Under the pieces are notes generated by a model, which was given only the letters and a program-made list of their open reading frames with translations, searched no databases and was not told the DNA's origin. 64,000 nt of DNA. Source: Simmondsia chinensis (lineage: Eukaryota; Streptophyta; Magnoliopsida; Caryophyllales; Simmondsiaceae). Below are positions 11,778-22,200 of the stretch, in pieces. Both the position numbers and the translations under genes were made by a program. How positions within the stretch are numbered: position 1 is the stretch's first letter; the number at the start of each line of letters is the position of its first letter. Location: NCBI GenBank assembly GCA_018398585.1, contig JAGTTD010000001.1:23815438-23879437 (forward strand), given 5' to 3'.

Positions 11778-12430
11778 GTACTCCCCCCTTAAGATATTTT
11801 TGTCCCAAGAATCTAATTTGAGCTTTGAGACTTTAGGAGTCTTTAGTGTTGATGAAATTTCTGCTGGAGGGGTGCTTATTGTAGCAGTATTAACCTCTTA
11901 ACAATGAACATCAGATCTAAATTACAGTGCCTTCTATTTTTATACTTCCCAAACCACTTGAACACTTAACAACTTGCCCAAACTCATCAGCAAGAAAATG
12001 TCCTAGCTTCCATACTTTGCATCTCAACAAGCTACTGCTCAGATGAGTGTAGATGACCCCTGATAGGCTGGTGAGACATTAACCACCAATTAATTAACTA
12101 GTTTCCAAATATACCCTCCAGCATACTAAGATCATGACAATACTCCCCCCTTAAGAGATTCTTGTCCCAAGAATCCAATTAGAGCTTCGAGACTTAAGGA
12201 GCCTTTGGTGTTGCTGAAATTTCAGCTGGAGGGGTGCCTATTGTAGCAGTATCAACCTTTGAACAATGAACATCATATCTGAATTGCACTACCTCCTATT
12301 GCTATACTTCCCAAACCGCTTGTATACTTAACAACTTGCCCAAACGAATTAGCAGGAAATGTCCCAGCCTCCATACTTGCATCTAATCAAGCTGCTGCTC
12401 AAATGAGTGCAGATGACCCCTGATAGGCTG
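11716..12430. repeat. ~360-bp tandem duplication of the 3' edge of F
   Basis: 11716-12070 and 12078-12430 are near-identical direct repeats. Each holds about 60 bp of LTR start, the polypurine tract (ACTCCCCCCTTAAG on plus) and about 290 bp of internal sequence. F therefore has two tract/LTR junctions, and the outer one is joined to the full LTR. The seven bases between the copies read GTGAGAC. Confidence 0.85.
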
Positions 12431-13555
12431 CTTCTTGCTATCTAATTGCTCCACACACTCTTTTTCAAGGTGATCTTGTTGCTCGCAAAATGAGTGGGTT
12501 GTTTTGTCCAACTTATCTACTTGTTGTTGGAACCAAAGCCAAAGGAATTCAGGATGCCTTACACTATAAAAACAATTCAACCATATACTTGTATAATCAA
12601 TCACCACTGGATTTGGCTTATTGTAGCAAGTAATGCAGCCCAACAGCAACAACATATAACTGGAACACTCTAAAAACCAAGAAGGATGCATCTGGAACCA
12701 TATAACTATAGAGCTTGATACGAATCTGCATTGCATAGTACTTGATATGAAGTTGCATTGCTCAAGCTTTCCTAGGCTCCTTTGAATCAAACTTGCATAA
12801 TCCATTACCCTTCTAGTATCCACAAATGCTACTACTACTGCTTCAACAGAACCTTCAAAGGCACTAACTTCATGTTCAACAAAACTCCTTAACAACTTGA
12901 AACTACTTGTACTTTGAGCTTCAACTTCACACTTGGACAAACACTTGTCACTCTTTCTACTATTAGAATGAGGTTGTGATGAAGAATGTACTTCAAGAAT
13001 TCTATTCTTCCTGACTTTCCCAAAATCAAGTGGCCTTCCACCACCATTCCAAGCTGAAAAGTCACGCACAGCCCCCAATTTAGCTTGGAAACTAATTTGC
13101 TCAAACCCTCCTTCCAACTGAATTTGAGCATCAAATTGCTTCCTTTCTGATTTTGGTTGTCTAGCTGAATTTACAACCTGTTTCACAACTGAATTCTCAT
13201 CATTGTTGATGAATTCCTTCATTTTCCTTGCCTTCTTCATCATCTTTTTGAGCCAAGAATATGCTCTATGTCTATCAATGGAGATAAGCACCACCTTGGG
13301 TGGCTTCAACTTCATGTTCTTGCACTTACCAAGCTTGTCAATAACCATCTTGTTTGCCTTGGAATGTAGAAAATCAGGAGGTCTCCCATGATAGACTATA
13401 AGTGGCTTCATCATAGCTCTTAATCTCTTACTTGAATAACATTTCTTGAGGTTTAGGTGAATCACCAAAGTGATCTCAATGTTAGGTTGAAAAATCAGCT
13501 TCAAGTGCAACAACCGATTGCTTAGTACTTCTATGCTCACTTGCACCTTCTTCAC
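12383..13555 (-). CDS. RPP-module protein of unknown function, 390 codons
   Basis: The longest uninterrupted frame of the non-autonomous group. Residues 1-110 hold the conserved module: VSIEVLSNRLLHLKL, KRLRAMMKP, VYHGRPPDFLHSKANK, KNMKLKPPK, then SIDRHRAYSW followed by a Lys/Arg-rich stretch. A second copy near residue 170 reads AWNGGGRPLDFGKV. The C-terminal part carries LLLGCITCY and SIWLNCFY, and PEFLWLWFQQQ near residue 345; these match B and H. The end is Gln/Glu-rich. No RT, protease, zinc-knuckle or integrase motif is present. The first Met is simply the first in the frame; related frames in C start much further upstream, so this may be the 3' half of a longer protein. Function unknown. 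Confidence 0.65.
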   Translation of the reverse strand: MKKVQVSIEVLSNRLLHLKLIFQPNIEITLVIHLNLKKCYSSKRLRAMMKPLIVYHGRPPDFLHSKANKMVIDKLGKCKNMKLKPPKVVLISIDRHRAYSWLKKMMKKARKMKEFINNDENSVVKQVVNSARQPKSERKQFDAQIQLEGGFEQISFQAKLGAVRDFSAWNGGGRPLDFGKVRKNRILEVHSSSQPHSNSRKSDKCLSKCEVEAQSTSSFKLLRSFVEHEVSAFEGSVEAVVVAFVDTRRVMDYASLIQRSLGKLEQCNFISSTMQCRFVSSSIVIWFQMHPSWFLECSSYMLLLLGCITCYNKPNPVVIDYTSIWLNCFYSVRHPEFLWLWFQQQVDKLDKTTHSFCEQQDHLEKECVEQLDSKKQPIRGHLHSFEQQLD

Positions 13556-14320
13556 TTAAGTCTCAATGCCTTGTGTAACTTTAATCTCTTGATTTAGAAC
13601 TGCAGCTCCCTGTTTAAAACTGAATCCATCACTGCCAACTGAGTTTTACTTCACCTTCTGCTCAATTTGCTGTTGTAACTGCTGTATACTTTCCCAAGGA
13701 ACATGAAACTCCTCTTTTCCGGGATCAAATGGTATTAGGCTTGACTGATTTTTCACTCTAATAGTCACCTGAGTGTTCTTTATTGGAGCTTCTAGACCAA
13801 TCACGTTTTTTACGCAAATTTGGCAGCTGTACGCATTTCAATTTCAGTGTTGCATTGTTCCTTTGCTTCGGTACAACTTACGAAAGCTGTAAAGATGTCA
13901 CACTAACTCGAGGGGATGTACTCTCCTTTAGCTTATATTGCTGTTCTGGCATTCTTATAGGTCCAAACAATCCTTTAAGCTTCCTCACTTCTGATCTCTT
14001 CTTAAATCTCTTACTTGAAACATACTTCTTGTTACTCAAACACACCTTGAGCACAAGATTTTGCTGCTTTAATTGATCCCACCGTAGTGATCTCTAATTC
14101 TTTACTTCGATCGTAGGCTTAAATTTTATTGCCACTACCTTTGGTGACAAAACTCCGTTTTGCTTAACCTCTTGCTACAACACACTCTTCTGTCTGGCGT
14201 CTTGAACTGTGCTCATCATAGCTTGAAGAATTTGTAACATATTTTGGTTATTTTACATCATCCAAGCATTTAAATCCTGAATTTTCTGAAACGGATCTGC
14301 CACAGCTTTCACCATCCATT
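13556..14320 (-). pseudogene. Upstream part of the F protein, decayed
   Basis: Minus-strand reading shows broken blocks such as YVSSKRFKKRSEVRKLKG and MVKAVADPFQKIQDLNAWMM near the start, separated by stops. The position corresponds to the N-terminal half of the frame in C (17684-18410). It supports a once longer protein beginning near 14320. Frames were read only roughly here. Confidence 0.45.
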
Positions 14321-14820
14321 CTTATCTCAATCTTAAGCAAACAATTCAACTTTCAATGCAAATCCTAAGCTTAGAAGCTTTATCAAATGCAATTCCAGTG
14401 AGATCGATTACAAATTCAACTAAATTGAAGTACCGAAGGTTGATCAATATCAATCCAGTAAGTCTAATATAGATTTAGCAAGCTCCTTATGGAATCAACT
14501 AAATTCTAATGCAATTCTAGCTTGATTGATGACTTAACAGCACAGATCACAAGAATTTAGCTAAAGAACGCAACTACAACACTTTTGGACTGAAATATTT
14601 GATCAACGTAACCTAAATACCGAGCTTGTTTTTAATGCAGTCCTGACTTAAAAATCTGAACAATAACTATGCGCTGAGCTCTTCTAAGCAATCCAGCAAC
14701 TCGGTTTTGTTTCCTTAAGCGCAATCTCCTTAATCCATTGCAATTAAATCAATAGCTTAATCCAGGCTAACACAATCAATTCACATCGATCGGTGCAAAG
14801 ATATTGGCTCTGATACCAAT
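14321..14820 (-). other. Leader and primer-binding site of F
   Basis: Non-coding leader. At its right end (14807-14820, plus strand GCTCTGATACCAAT) lies the complement of the 3' end of initiator Met tRNA, directly beside the 5' LTR. Repeated CAATTCCAG / GATTG-type AT-rich sequence fills the rest, as in the leader of C. Confidence 0.85.
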
Positions 14821-15195
14821 TCTTAAGAATCAAGATGAATCTTAATTCATAACCTAGGGTTTGATAGAAGTAAGAGAGTATTAGATGAGAAAGAAGGGGA
14901 AAGAGATGCGAAAGTAGAGAGAAATATAGAGATGAGAAGACAATTATATCCAATTATCATTCAACATACCTTCTTACAATGCAGGGCTTCCAATTTATAC
15001 TAATTGATTGAGCCTAAAAATATCTAAGCAAACAATGAATCTAAACAAACCTCAACTACTACTAACTAACTAAACCCACTTAACCGACATATATGAATTT
15101 TCCCCAATTTTCCTGCCAAAACCATTAACCAACATTAACCACCAATTTACTAACTAATTTCCAAATATACCCTCCAACATACTAAGAGCATGACA
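14821..15195 (-). repeat. 5' LTR of F
   Basis: Exactly as long as the 3' LTR (375 bp). It begins on plus as TCTTAAGAATC, a damaged form of TGTTATGAATC, so its terminal hairpin is weakened. It ends AGCATGACA before the duplication GTGAC. Confidence 0.92.
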
Positions 15196-15719
15196 GTGAC
15201 ATAACATGAAAGTATAGACTTTCTAAGTGTTGTATATAGAAGGCATTTTCTATTCATTAAGAATGATGTAGAATTGTTATGAGCTGTTAAGTTTTTACTG
15301 TCCAATTAGTTAATTAAAAGCGAAAGACCAAAGATGAACCAACTATATTCTTAGGGCCAAGCTTTGGCGAGATTCAAAAGAAAGAAAGTTGCATTTATCA
15401 TTGGTCATTTGTTTTAAAAGGAATTTAAATGTTTTGACATCAGAATTCCTTTTTACCCTAATAATGTGAGTCATTCGATGGTGAAGAGTGAAGCAGTCTT
15501 GTATTATTTGCTTCATTATGGAAGTCGGGTACTTGACAACTAGGGAGTTGTTGAGTAGACTAGTTGACTCAAAAGGTTCTTGGTAGATAAAAATGTGTGA
15601 GCAAAAGAATGAGATAATGACAGATCAGTATTGGTTAAAGCTTATAGTCAAAGTGTTAACAAATCCTTAGGGGTAGTTATGCAATGCCAGCAATTTGGGT
15701 TTTAGGACAAGTAGGAGAT
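15196..15719 (+). pseudogene. pol: Copia pol remnant, part 2 (end of RT, RNase H)
   Basis: Starts with a decayed form of the copia RT active-site region (text resembling FLVLYIEGI, where a YVDD-type motif would sit), continuing the reading broken at 11402. Further decayed coding follows up to the polypurine tract GGACAAGTAGGAGAT at 15705-15719. Confidence 0.6.
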
Positions 15720-16695
15720 TGTTGGAATAGGTGTCTCCAAAAAATACAATTAGTTAGTTTTTTAAATATTAAATAAATAAAATTATTTTATTTATTTATT
15801 ATCTAATCATGTTTTACAAGTCAAACATGCGTGATTATTTTTCTAAAACGCTCCATGAGATGGGCGTTGTCCATGATAACGTGTCAGGTTTGGTTTAAGG
15901 GGTCAATGAGATTGAACTACAGAAAGACTTAGATCAAACTACTGACATGTTGTCAAAGTATGTTCATAGTTAGTGATAAATTTGGACAACTTGTCTGAAA
16001 AAACTACAATGTGATACTTTTGAATGACTTGTCTTGGTCATGTGGATAGGGATCCAAGAGTATTATATTGGTATTTTCAATTAGATTGGAACACTGAACA
16101 GGACCACCTAAATTAGTTTTCTTTATTGCTATTATAATCAATTAATTCTATAAGACGATAACTCTAAATATAGGAAATAGTTCGAACTCGTGCACGGAAT
16201 GTTAATTGCTTTGATGCCCAAAATGATAAGGTATAAATTGAACAACATGGATCTTACGTCGTTAGGTAATGGCATGAAGTGTGGTGGGAATGAATGTTTT
16301 ACTAGGAATCTACAAGGTAAGATGTCCCCCTAGTTGATTCACAAATATACGAACAGATTCTAGAATCTTTGGCTAGAATATTTCATATGTTGGGGATTTC
16401 AAATTAATACGAAAATTATTTCTGTATTATGAATTGTTTAAGAAGGGCGAATTGGGAACTATGGTAATAGAGGTGAGAAAAATGACGATAGTGGTTGAGG
16501 TTATTTACTAAAATTAAGTTTTATTGAATTGTAGTTAGTTGTTTTCATGAGATGATAATTAGATTTGACCCATTTGGAGCTAGAGTTTGATTGTCCCTGA
16601 GGTCCCTTCGCACGACTCAACTTAAGTACTGCTTGAAAATATTTAAATTTAAATTCATGGGATGAATTATTTGCTCATGAGATGAATAAATTAAT
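15720..16695 (+). repeat. 3' LTR of copia A, part 1
   Basis: Begins TGTTGGAATAGG after the tract. Blocks such as CATGAGATGATAATTAG and TTGGAGCTAGA match, in reverse complement, 35640-36700 of the minus-strand copia LTRs. Element C interrupts it at 16695. LTR sequence resumes at 28700. Confidence 0.75.
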
Positions 16696-17111
16696 TGTCA
16701 TGACCCGGGAATTGAAGCTAAGTACTAGTAAGTCATTGGTTGTAATAAAGTGGTTTAAGTCCTTAGTATTCGTTAATTAGTACTTTAATTAGGGTATATT
16801 AGCCTAAGAAGTCCTCTTTAGTGCTTGTACAAGTCAAGGTGAGTCAAATGTTAGTTTAACTAGTCAAGATTAGCGGCTAAAGGGGGAAATGTCGGTTAGC
16901 TTATGTAGTCCAATTGCAATGTATTCTCTAGTCTTAGGAAGTAGTATAAATAGAGTGATTCATCATGTAAGAAATATTATTGAATGATAAACACTTGAAT
17001 TTTCTTTCTCGTCTTAAACTTTCTCTTTATTTTTCATCTCCTTTCACTTCTTTCTCATCTCATACTCTATTATCCCTATGTTATGATCAAGATTCATCTT
17101 GAATCATAACA
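16696..17111 (+). repeat. 5' LTR of C
   Basis: TGTCATGACCC to CATAACA. TATAAATAG at about 16947 is a good TATA box. The last 33 bases (17079-17111) are a hairpin: TGTTATGAT/ATCATAACA plus CAAGAT/ATCTTG, loop TC, one bulged A. Confidence 0.93.
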
Positions 17112-17683
17112 ATTGCTATCAGAGCTTGTGATTAGCTTCCGGTTGATTGAATTACATTCAACTTGATTGCGTTAGCTTACGATCAAGCTAATTTGATATC
17201 AAGTTTCTTGATCGCATTGCATTTGATTAGGAGTTCCAACAAGTGGATTCTTGATTGAGGAGCTTGCTGTTATTCACTGATTGTTTGCTACTACTGCGCA
17301 GAAGTTGGAGATTTGCATTTGGCCTCTTTAAATCTACTTCAATTAGGTTGAGTTTGTATTTAATCAAATTCTAGTGTTCTAGTTGCAACTGATCAAGGCT
17401 ACAGCTCAAAAGCTTGCTGTTAAGGTGATTTTGTAGCTGATTTTCTATGACCTTGAATTGATTCGGTGCAAGATCTTTAAGGTCCAGCTAACATTAGGTT
17501 TGATCCTAGCTGAACCACAACAATTAACCTCGAAGCAAGCTAATATTTGAAATTTCTGAATTAACTTCGAATTTAACTGCACTCTTGAGATCTAGTTAGC
17601 TGAATTCCTGATTTTGATCTCTGGTGATTTGGCATGAAAGCATCGATCCGGCTGAGTTTGAATTGGCATTTACTGAGATAGAA
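17112..17683 (+). other. Primer site and leader of C
   Basis: 17112-17125 (ATTGCTATCAGAGC) is a one-base variant of the initiator Met tRNA primer site. The leader that follows repeats CTTGATCGCATTGCA/TTGATTAGGAG-type phrases and closely matches the leader of G (57653-58340). Non-coding. Confidence 0.88.
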
Positions 17684-18995
17684 ATGGATGTGGAGGCTAT
17701 GGTTGAATTATTTCATAATAGGAAGGATATAAACACTGAAATGAGGTACAGTACTCATGAGATTTTTGGGCATTATTGGCCGAAGATTTTATTGAGGCTT
17801 TAAGCTATGTTTCCACCACAAGCATTGGAACATGATTCTATGATTCGGCAAGATCAGTGCAAGGAATTGATAGATACAAATCAAGAACTTGAGTTCCATA
17901 GCAAGAGCAATGACGCAGCACTTACTTCTATGGGAGTTGGTTCATATTTGGAAGTTGCTGCAGCAACTCAAAGTAAAGTGGTAGTATTGCATTCTAAAGT
18001 TCAAGATGGATTGGTTACTCAGCAAAATGACTTAAAATTTCTTGATATTGAGTAGTAAGTCCTTAAAGTTCATGATAAGGTTGATAAAGTAGCTAGACAA
18101 CATGTTTTTTATTCTACTTTAGTGAAATCAAATGTTGTAGCAGTAAAGACAAAGGCTGCAATGGAAACTCAAGTCAATGACACACAACTGGTTAAGAGAG
18201 TACCAAATTAAGCTAAACTAAGGCCTCTTGATACAAGGAAGGATGAGTTTAGCATTGCATTTGAGAGTGAACAAGAACAAATGAGTTAGAATACGGACAA
18301 TCGTGATCAATTGAGCTGGAATTTAGCTAATATTGAACAAGTTACTGTTGGAATATCAAGTATTACAAGATCAACTTCAAGTGAGGATGTAGTTAGAGCA
18401 TCTCGGTCATGAATGGGTGCTTTACAGTTTGAATTTAGGGCGTTACGGCCTAAAGTGCAAGAGGTTGAATCACCAAGAGTTGCTAAAATTGAACCACATG
18501 TGCAAATCGAGATCTTGAGCATAAGGAAGTTGAGAGTTAAGTTCACATCACAGTTTGAAAGCAAGATCAGCTTGATCTTTCATTTAAATCGCAAGAGTTA
18601 TTATTCAAGTAAGAAATTGAGAACATTAATCAAGCCACTCTTGGTTTACAAGGGAAGACCTCCTAATTTTCTTCTTCTCAAATCCAATAAAGTGGTTCTT
18701 GACAAGCTTTGCAAATTCAAGAACATGAAATTGAGGCAGCCTAAGATGGTGCAGTGTTCAATTAATAGACATAGAGCATCTTCTTGGATGAAAAGGATGT
18801 TGAAGAAGGTAAGAAGAATGAAGATTTCTATCAGCCATGTTACAAGTTGAGCAAGGAAGAAGGGTGATTCTACTACAGTGCAACCAAATTCTTGGAAGCA
18901 TGAGGTTGTTACTGCTGCTAGTCAATCTGTTTAGCTTGGAAATTTGCAAGATCAGATCCAAATGAAGTCACAATTGAGTGAAGCTGATGTGTATT
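17684..18995 (+). pseudogene. RPP-module protein of C, N-terminal ~437 codons, stops
   Basis: ATG at 17684 opens a frame (MDVEAMVELFHNRKDINTEM) that keeps phase to the D insertion at 18995. About nine stops break it (17801, 18053, 18056, 18209, 18287, 18410, 18848, 18932 and others); nearly all are one C-to-T step from CAA, CAG or CGA. The module appears at about codons 270-360: VQIEILSIRKL, KKLRTLIKP, VYKGRPPNFLLLKSNK, KNMKLRQPK, SINRHRASSWMKRM. The frame then continues in phase beyond D at 24208 (NNRPPNL). The early region is charged and Gln-rich. The function is unknown. Confidence 0.65.
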
Positions 18996-19386
18996 TGTTA
19001 GCTTCCAATTCAAAATTGAAAGGCTAAACTTGTAGAAGAAAGAGTTGAGATGAGAAGAGAAATGAAAGGGGATGAGATATAGAGAGGGAGATGAGAAAAG
19101 AGAGAGAAATTCCAAAAGGAACTCTAATTTCTATTCATTGGATGAAGAGATTACATGCTTAGAGCTTATTTATACAAAATTAGAAACATTGAACCTAGCC
19201 AACTACCATAACCGACTCAAACATCTATTTTGGCGCCAAAACTGCACAGCCGCCAGGTTTAACTGATCTTGACCAACAACCGACCTTCCCATGGCGCCAA
19301 CCAACCCAACTAACTTTTGAATACTTGATATCTCAACAATGAAGACAAGACCCAAGAATACAACCAAAATCTAACGATTCATAACA
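18996..19386 (-). repeat. 3' LTR of D
   Basis: Plus strand TGTTAGCTTCC to GATTCATAACA. The terminal hairpin at the primer-site end pairs GTTAGC with GCTAA(C) and CAATT with A(A)ATTG (18996-19028). The TATA region CTTATTTATA lies near 19166. Confidence 0.93.
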
Positions 19387-19399
19387 TTCCCTCCCTCTT

Positions 19400-20612
19400 G
19401 AGAAACTTCTTGTCCTCAAGGAGTAAAATTTGGGAATTGGCTCTTCAAGAAATTGCAATTTTCCCAAGTAACAAAGCTCTTGTTCAAGTTGCTCCAACTC
19501 ACCAACACTTCCTGCGCAGCACCACTTCCCACCTGCAGCTTCCTCCGGGCCTTGACAGCAACGGGTTGCAGCAGCAGCACCCCGTTAACCTCTGCTTCAG
19601 GTGGCTCCCTAGCAATTTCAGTCCCCTTTTTGACCTGCTTTTTAAGTATAGAGACATGGAACACCGGGTGAACGTATGAATGTGAAGGTAAGTCAAGCTT
19701 GTATACAACATTGCTAATTTTCTCCAAGATTTTTTATGGACCAAAGAAACGGGCACTTAGCTTGACATTTCGCCGGACAGCCAAAGATGACTGTCTATAC
19801 GGTTGTAATTTAAGGTAGACCATGTCTCCAACTTCATAGCTTTTGTCTACCCTCTTTTTGTCTGCATAAAATTTCATTCGTGTCGGAGCTTGATGGAGAT
19901 TATCTTTGAGCACTTGCACAACTGCTTTCTCTGCTACACTACACCACCTGCTGTTTTTTCGTGAACTCCCGGTTGCTGCAGCAACATTGGAGAAGGAGGA
20001 GGATAGCCATACAAGGCTTGAAAGGGTGAAGTGCCAATGGATGCATGAAGGTGAGTGTTGAACCAATACTCCGCCAAAGAAAGCCAATGATTCCACTCCT
20101 TAGGCCGTAAGAAAACCATACTTTGAAGGTATTGTTCTATACATTGGTTAACTCGTTTGGTTTGGCCATCCGTTTGAGGATGACAAGAGGAACTAAGGGC
20201 CAATGTGGTACCCATCAATTTGAACAACTCCCTCCAAAATGTGCTTGTGAAAATCTTGTCACGATCTGGCACAATGGATTGAGGCAACCCATGTAATTTA
20301 TAAATGTTGTCAAGGAAGATCCTTGCCAATTTTTCAGCTGTAACAGGTCGAGCAAGAGCAATGAAATGGCTATATTTGGTGAAACGATCCACTACCACCC
20401 ATATGACTTCCTTACCTTCAGACCTTGGCAAACCTTCAATGAAATCCATGCTAATGTTGATCCATGCTCCATCCGGAATGGGAAGGGGTTGAAGAAGACC
20501 TTTGTAATGATGATCTCCCAACTTGGTTTGTTGACAAACCTCACAAGCTTTAACATAATCACTCACTTCCCTTTTCAAGCAAGGCCAACTAAAATAAGCC
20601 TTGACCCTTTTT
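19400..20612 (-). pseudogene. pol: Integrase and chromodomain-like tail of D
   Basis: Starts within the zinc region (FSWPCLKREV, then CEVCQQTK). Core: first Asp in ISMDFIEGLP, second Asp in IVPDRDKIFTS. Where the catalytic Glu should follow GQT, the sequence reads GQTKRVNQ, so the third catalytic residue is Lys. It continues through EYWFNTHLH and GYPPPSP. A frameshift near 20000 leads to a C-terminal part with EVGDMVYLKLQPY. After a stop (about 19730) comes VFHVSILKK. The tail VLVSWSNLNKSFVTWEN at 19430-19480 resembles a chromodomain, which guides integration to chromatin in chromoviruses. Not functional. Confidence 0.88.
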
Positions 20613-21624
20613 AACGGCTAAAAGGATTGCTAGATATTCTTTCTCATAAGTCAACATAGTTTGATGCTTGGGACTAAGAGCTTGACTCAAGTAAGTAATA
20701 GGCCTTCCATGTTGAGAAAGAATAGCCCCAATTCCTGAACCCCTTGCATCTGTCTCCAGAACAAAGCTCTCGGTGAAGTTTGGCATTGCCAACACTGGTG
20801 CAACACACATTGCGGAATTAAAAGCTTCAAATGCTGCCTGAGACCTTTCATTCCATGTGAAAGCATCTTTCTTCAAGAGTTCTATTAAAGGTTTGGCAAT
20901 AGAACCATATCCTTTAATGTATTTTCTATAATACCCGATCAATCCCAAAAAACCTCTTAATTGCTTCAAGGTGATTGGTATTGGCCAATCTTGCATTGCT
21001 TGGATCTTAGTAGGATTGATGGAAACTCCTTCTTGGGAGATGATATGGCCCAAATACTCAAGCTTTGTCTGAGCAAACGAACACTTAGACAACTTCGCAA
21101 AGAACTTGTGTTGTCGCATCACCACAAATACTTGTCTAAGGTGAGTGAGGTGATCTTCATAAGTGGAGCTATAAATTAGTATGTCATTGAAGAAAAAAAG
21201 TACTGATCTTCTTAAGAAAGGCTTGAAGACATCACTCATTGCCGCTTGAAAAGTGGCCGGAGCATTTGTTAGGCCGAAGGGCATAACAACAAACTCGAAA
21301 TGCCCATGATGAGTCTGAAAAGCAGTCTTATATATATCCGGCTCAAGAACCCTAATTTGATGATACCCCTATCTCAATCAAGCTTAGAAAAGAAACATGC
21401 TCCATATAACTCGTCAAGCAAATCATCTATGATGGGGATGGGAAACTTATCCTTCACTGTCAAGGCATTCAATTGTCGATAATCATGCACATTCTAGCCG
21501 AGCCATCTTTCTTTTTCACAAGGATCATAGGAGAAGCAAAAGGACTATGACTTGGTCTAATGAAACGCATGTGAAGTAATTCCTCAACTTGTCTCTCAAT
21601 TTCTGTCTTTTGGCCATGAGAACA
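20613..21624 (-). pseudogene. pol: RT and truncated RNase H of D
   Basis: RT fingers and palm are broken by stops at 21285-21624 ([12 protein letters not shown] text). A clean stretch, 20589-21284, starts MPFGLTNAPATFQ and passes the active site, read as FFFNDILIYS, so the first Asp of the usual DD pair is Asn. Then come LEYLGHIIS, LRGFLGLIGYYRKYI and the RNase H start VLETDARGSGIGAIL with TYEKEYLAILLAVKK. There RNase H stops and integrase sequence begins at about 20612. The rest of RNase H and the N-terminal zinc arm of integrase are missing. Confidence 0.88.
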
Positions 21625-22200
21625 TCAGTATGGCCTAATCTTGACCGGATCAGTAATTGCACAAAGAAGAATGGCATGGTCCACACTCCTTTGAGGAGGA
21701 AGTCTCTTAGGTTGCTCAAAAATGTCCTCAAACTCTTCCACCACGGCCTGCACTTCTGGCTGGATATCTTGCTGCAACTCAACCGAGGAGATCATTAACA
21801 AATGCCCGAGCCATTGTATTGCCTTCTTCTTGATTCCACCTTGTAAACGTTTACCATCAATCAACTTGAGTTGAGCTTCCTCTGATATGCCTTGCAAAGA
21901 TACTTTGGTGCCATGAACCTCAAATGCCACGGTCATTTTATCAAAATCAAACACAACCGGATTGAAGGTTCTCATCCAATCCACACCGAGCACCATATCA
22001 CAACCTCCCAAGGGAAGAACTCTAAAATCAAAGGTGAATTGATGATCTTGCATAGACCATGGGAATGCTAGGCACTTGTTTTGAGTTGTTAGGGACTTGC
22101 CGTCAGCCACCATCACCGCCAATGGGTGAGTCTTTGTCACCTCGTGCCTTACCTTCTTAATCAACTTTGGATCAACAAAACTACGTGTACTCCCACTATC
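21625..22200 (-). pseudogene. pol: Protease region and RT start of D
   Basis: Near 22195 the text reads IDSGSTRSFVDPKL, a retroviral-type aspartic protease active site (DSG). A frameshift separates it from gag. The following 179-codon frame has LPLGGCDMVLGVDWM, the second conserved protease block, then QPKRLPPQRSVDHAI, the usual RT approach. It ends at 21625. Confidence 0.85.

Larger units (their letters stand above)
11403..15195 (-). mobile_element. Non-autonomous LTR element F (3793 bp), complete
   Basis: Two 375-bp LTRs (11403-11777 and 14821-15195) are flanked by the 5-bp duplication GTGAC (11398-11402 and 15196-15200). A primer site for initiator Met tRNA (TGGTATCAGAGC on the minus strand) lies next to the right LTR, and the tract AAGGGGGGAGTAC next to the left one. 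The LTRs differ at roughly 35 positions by eye. The internal region codes for a 390-codon RPP-module protein and has no RT, RNase H or integrase. Removing F restores the copia RT reading around it, which confirms the insertion point. Confidence 0.93.

Noticed and set aside
21589..21798. Plus-strand open frame over the D RT/protease region
   Set aside because: Antisense shadow of pol. The same applies to 20304-20614, 22783-23160 and 19398-19679.
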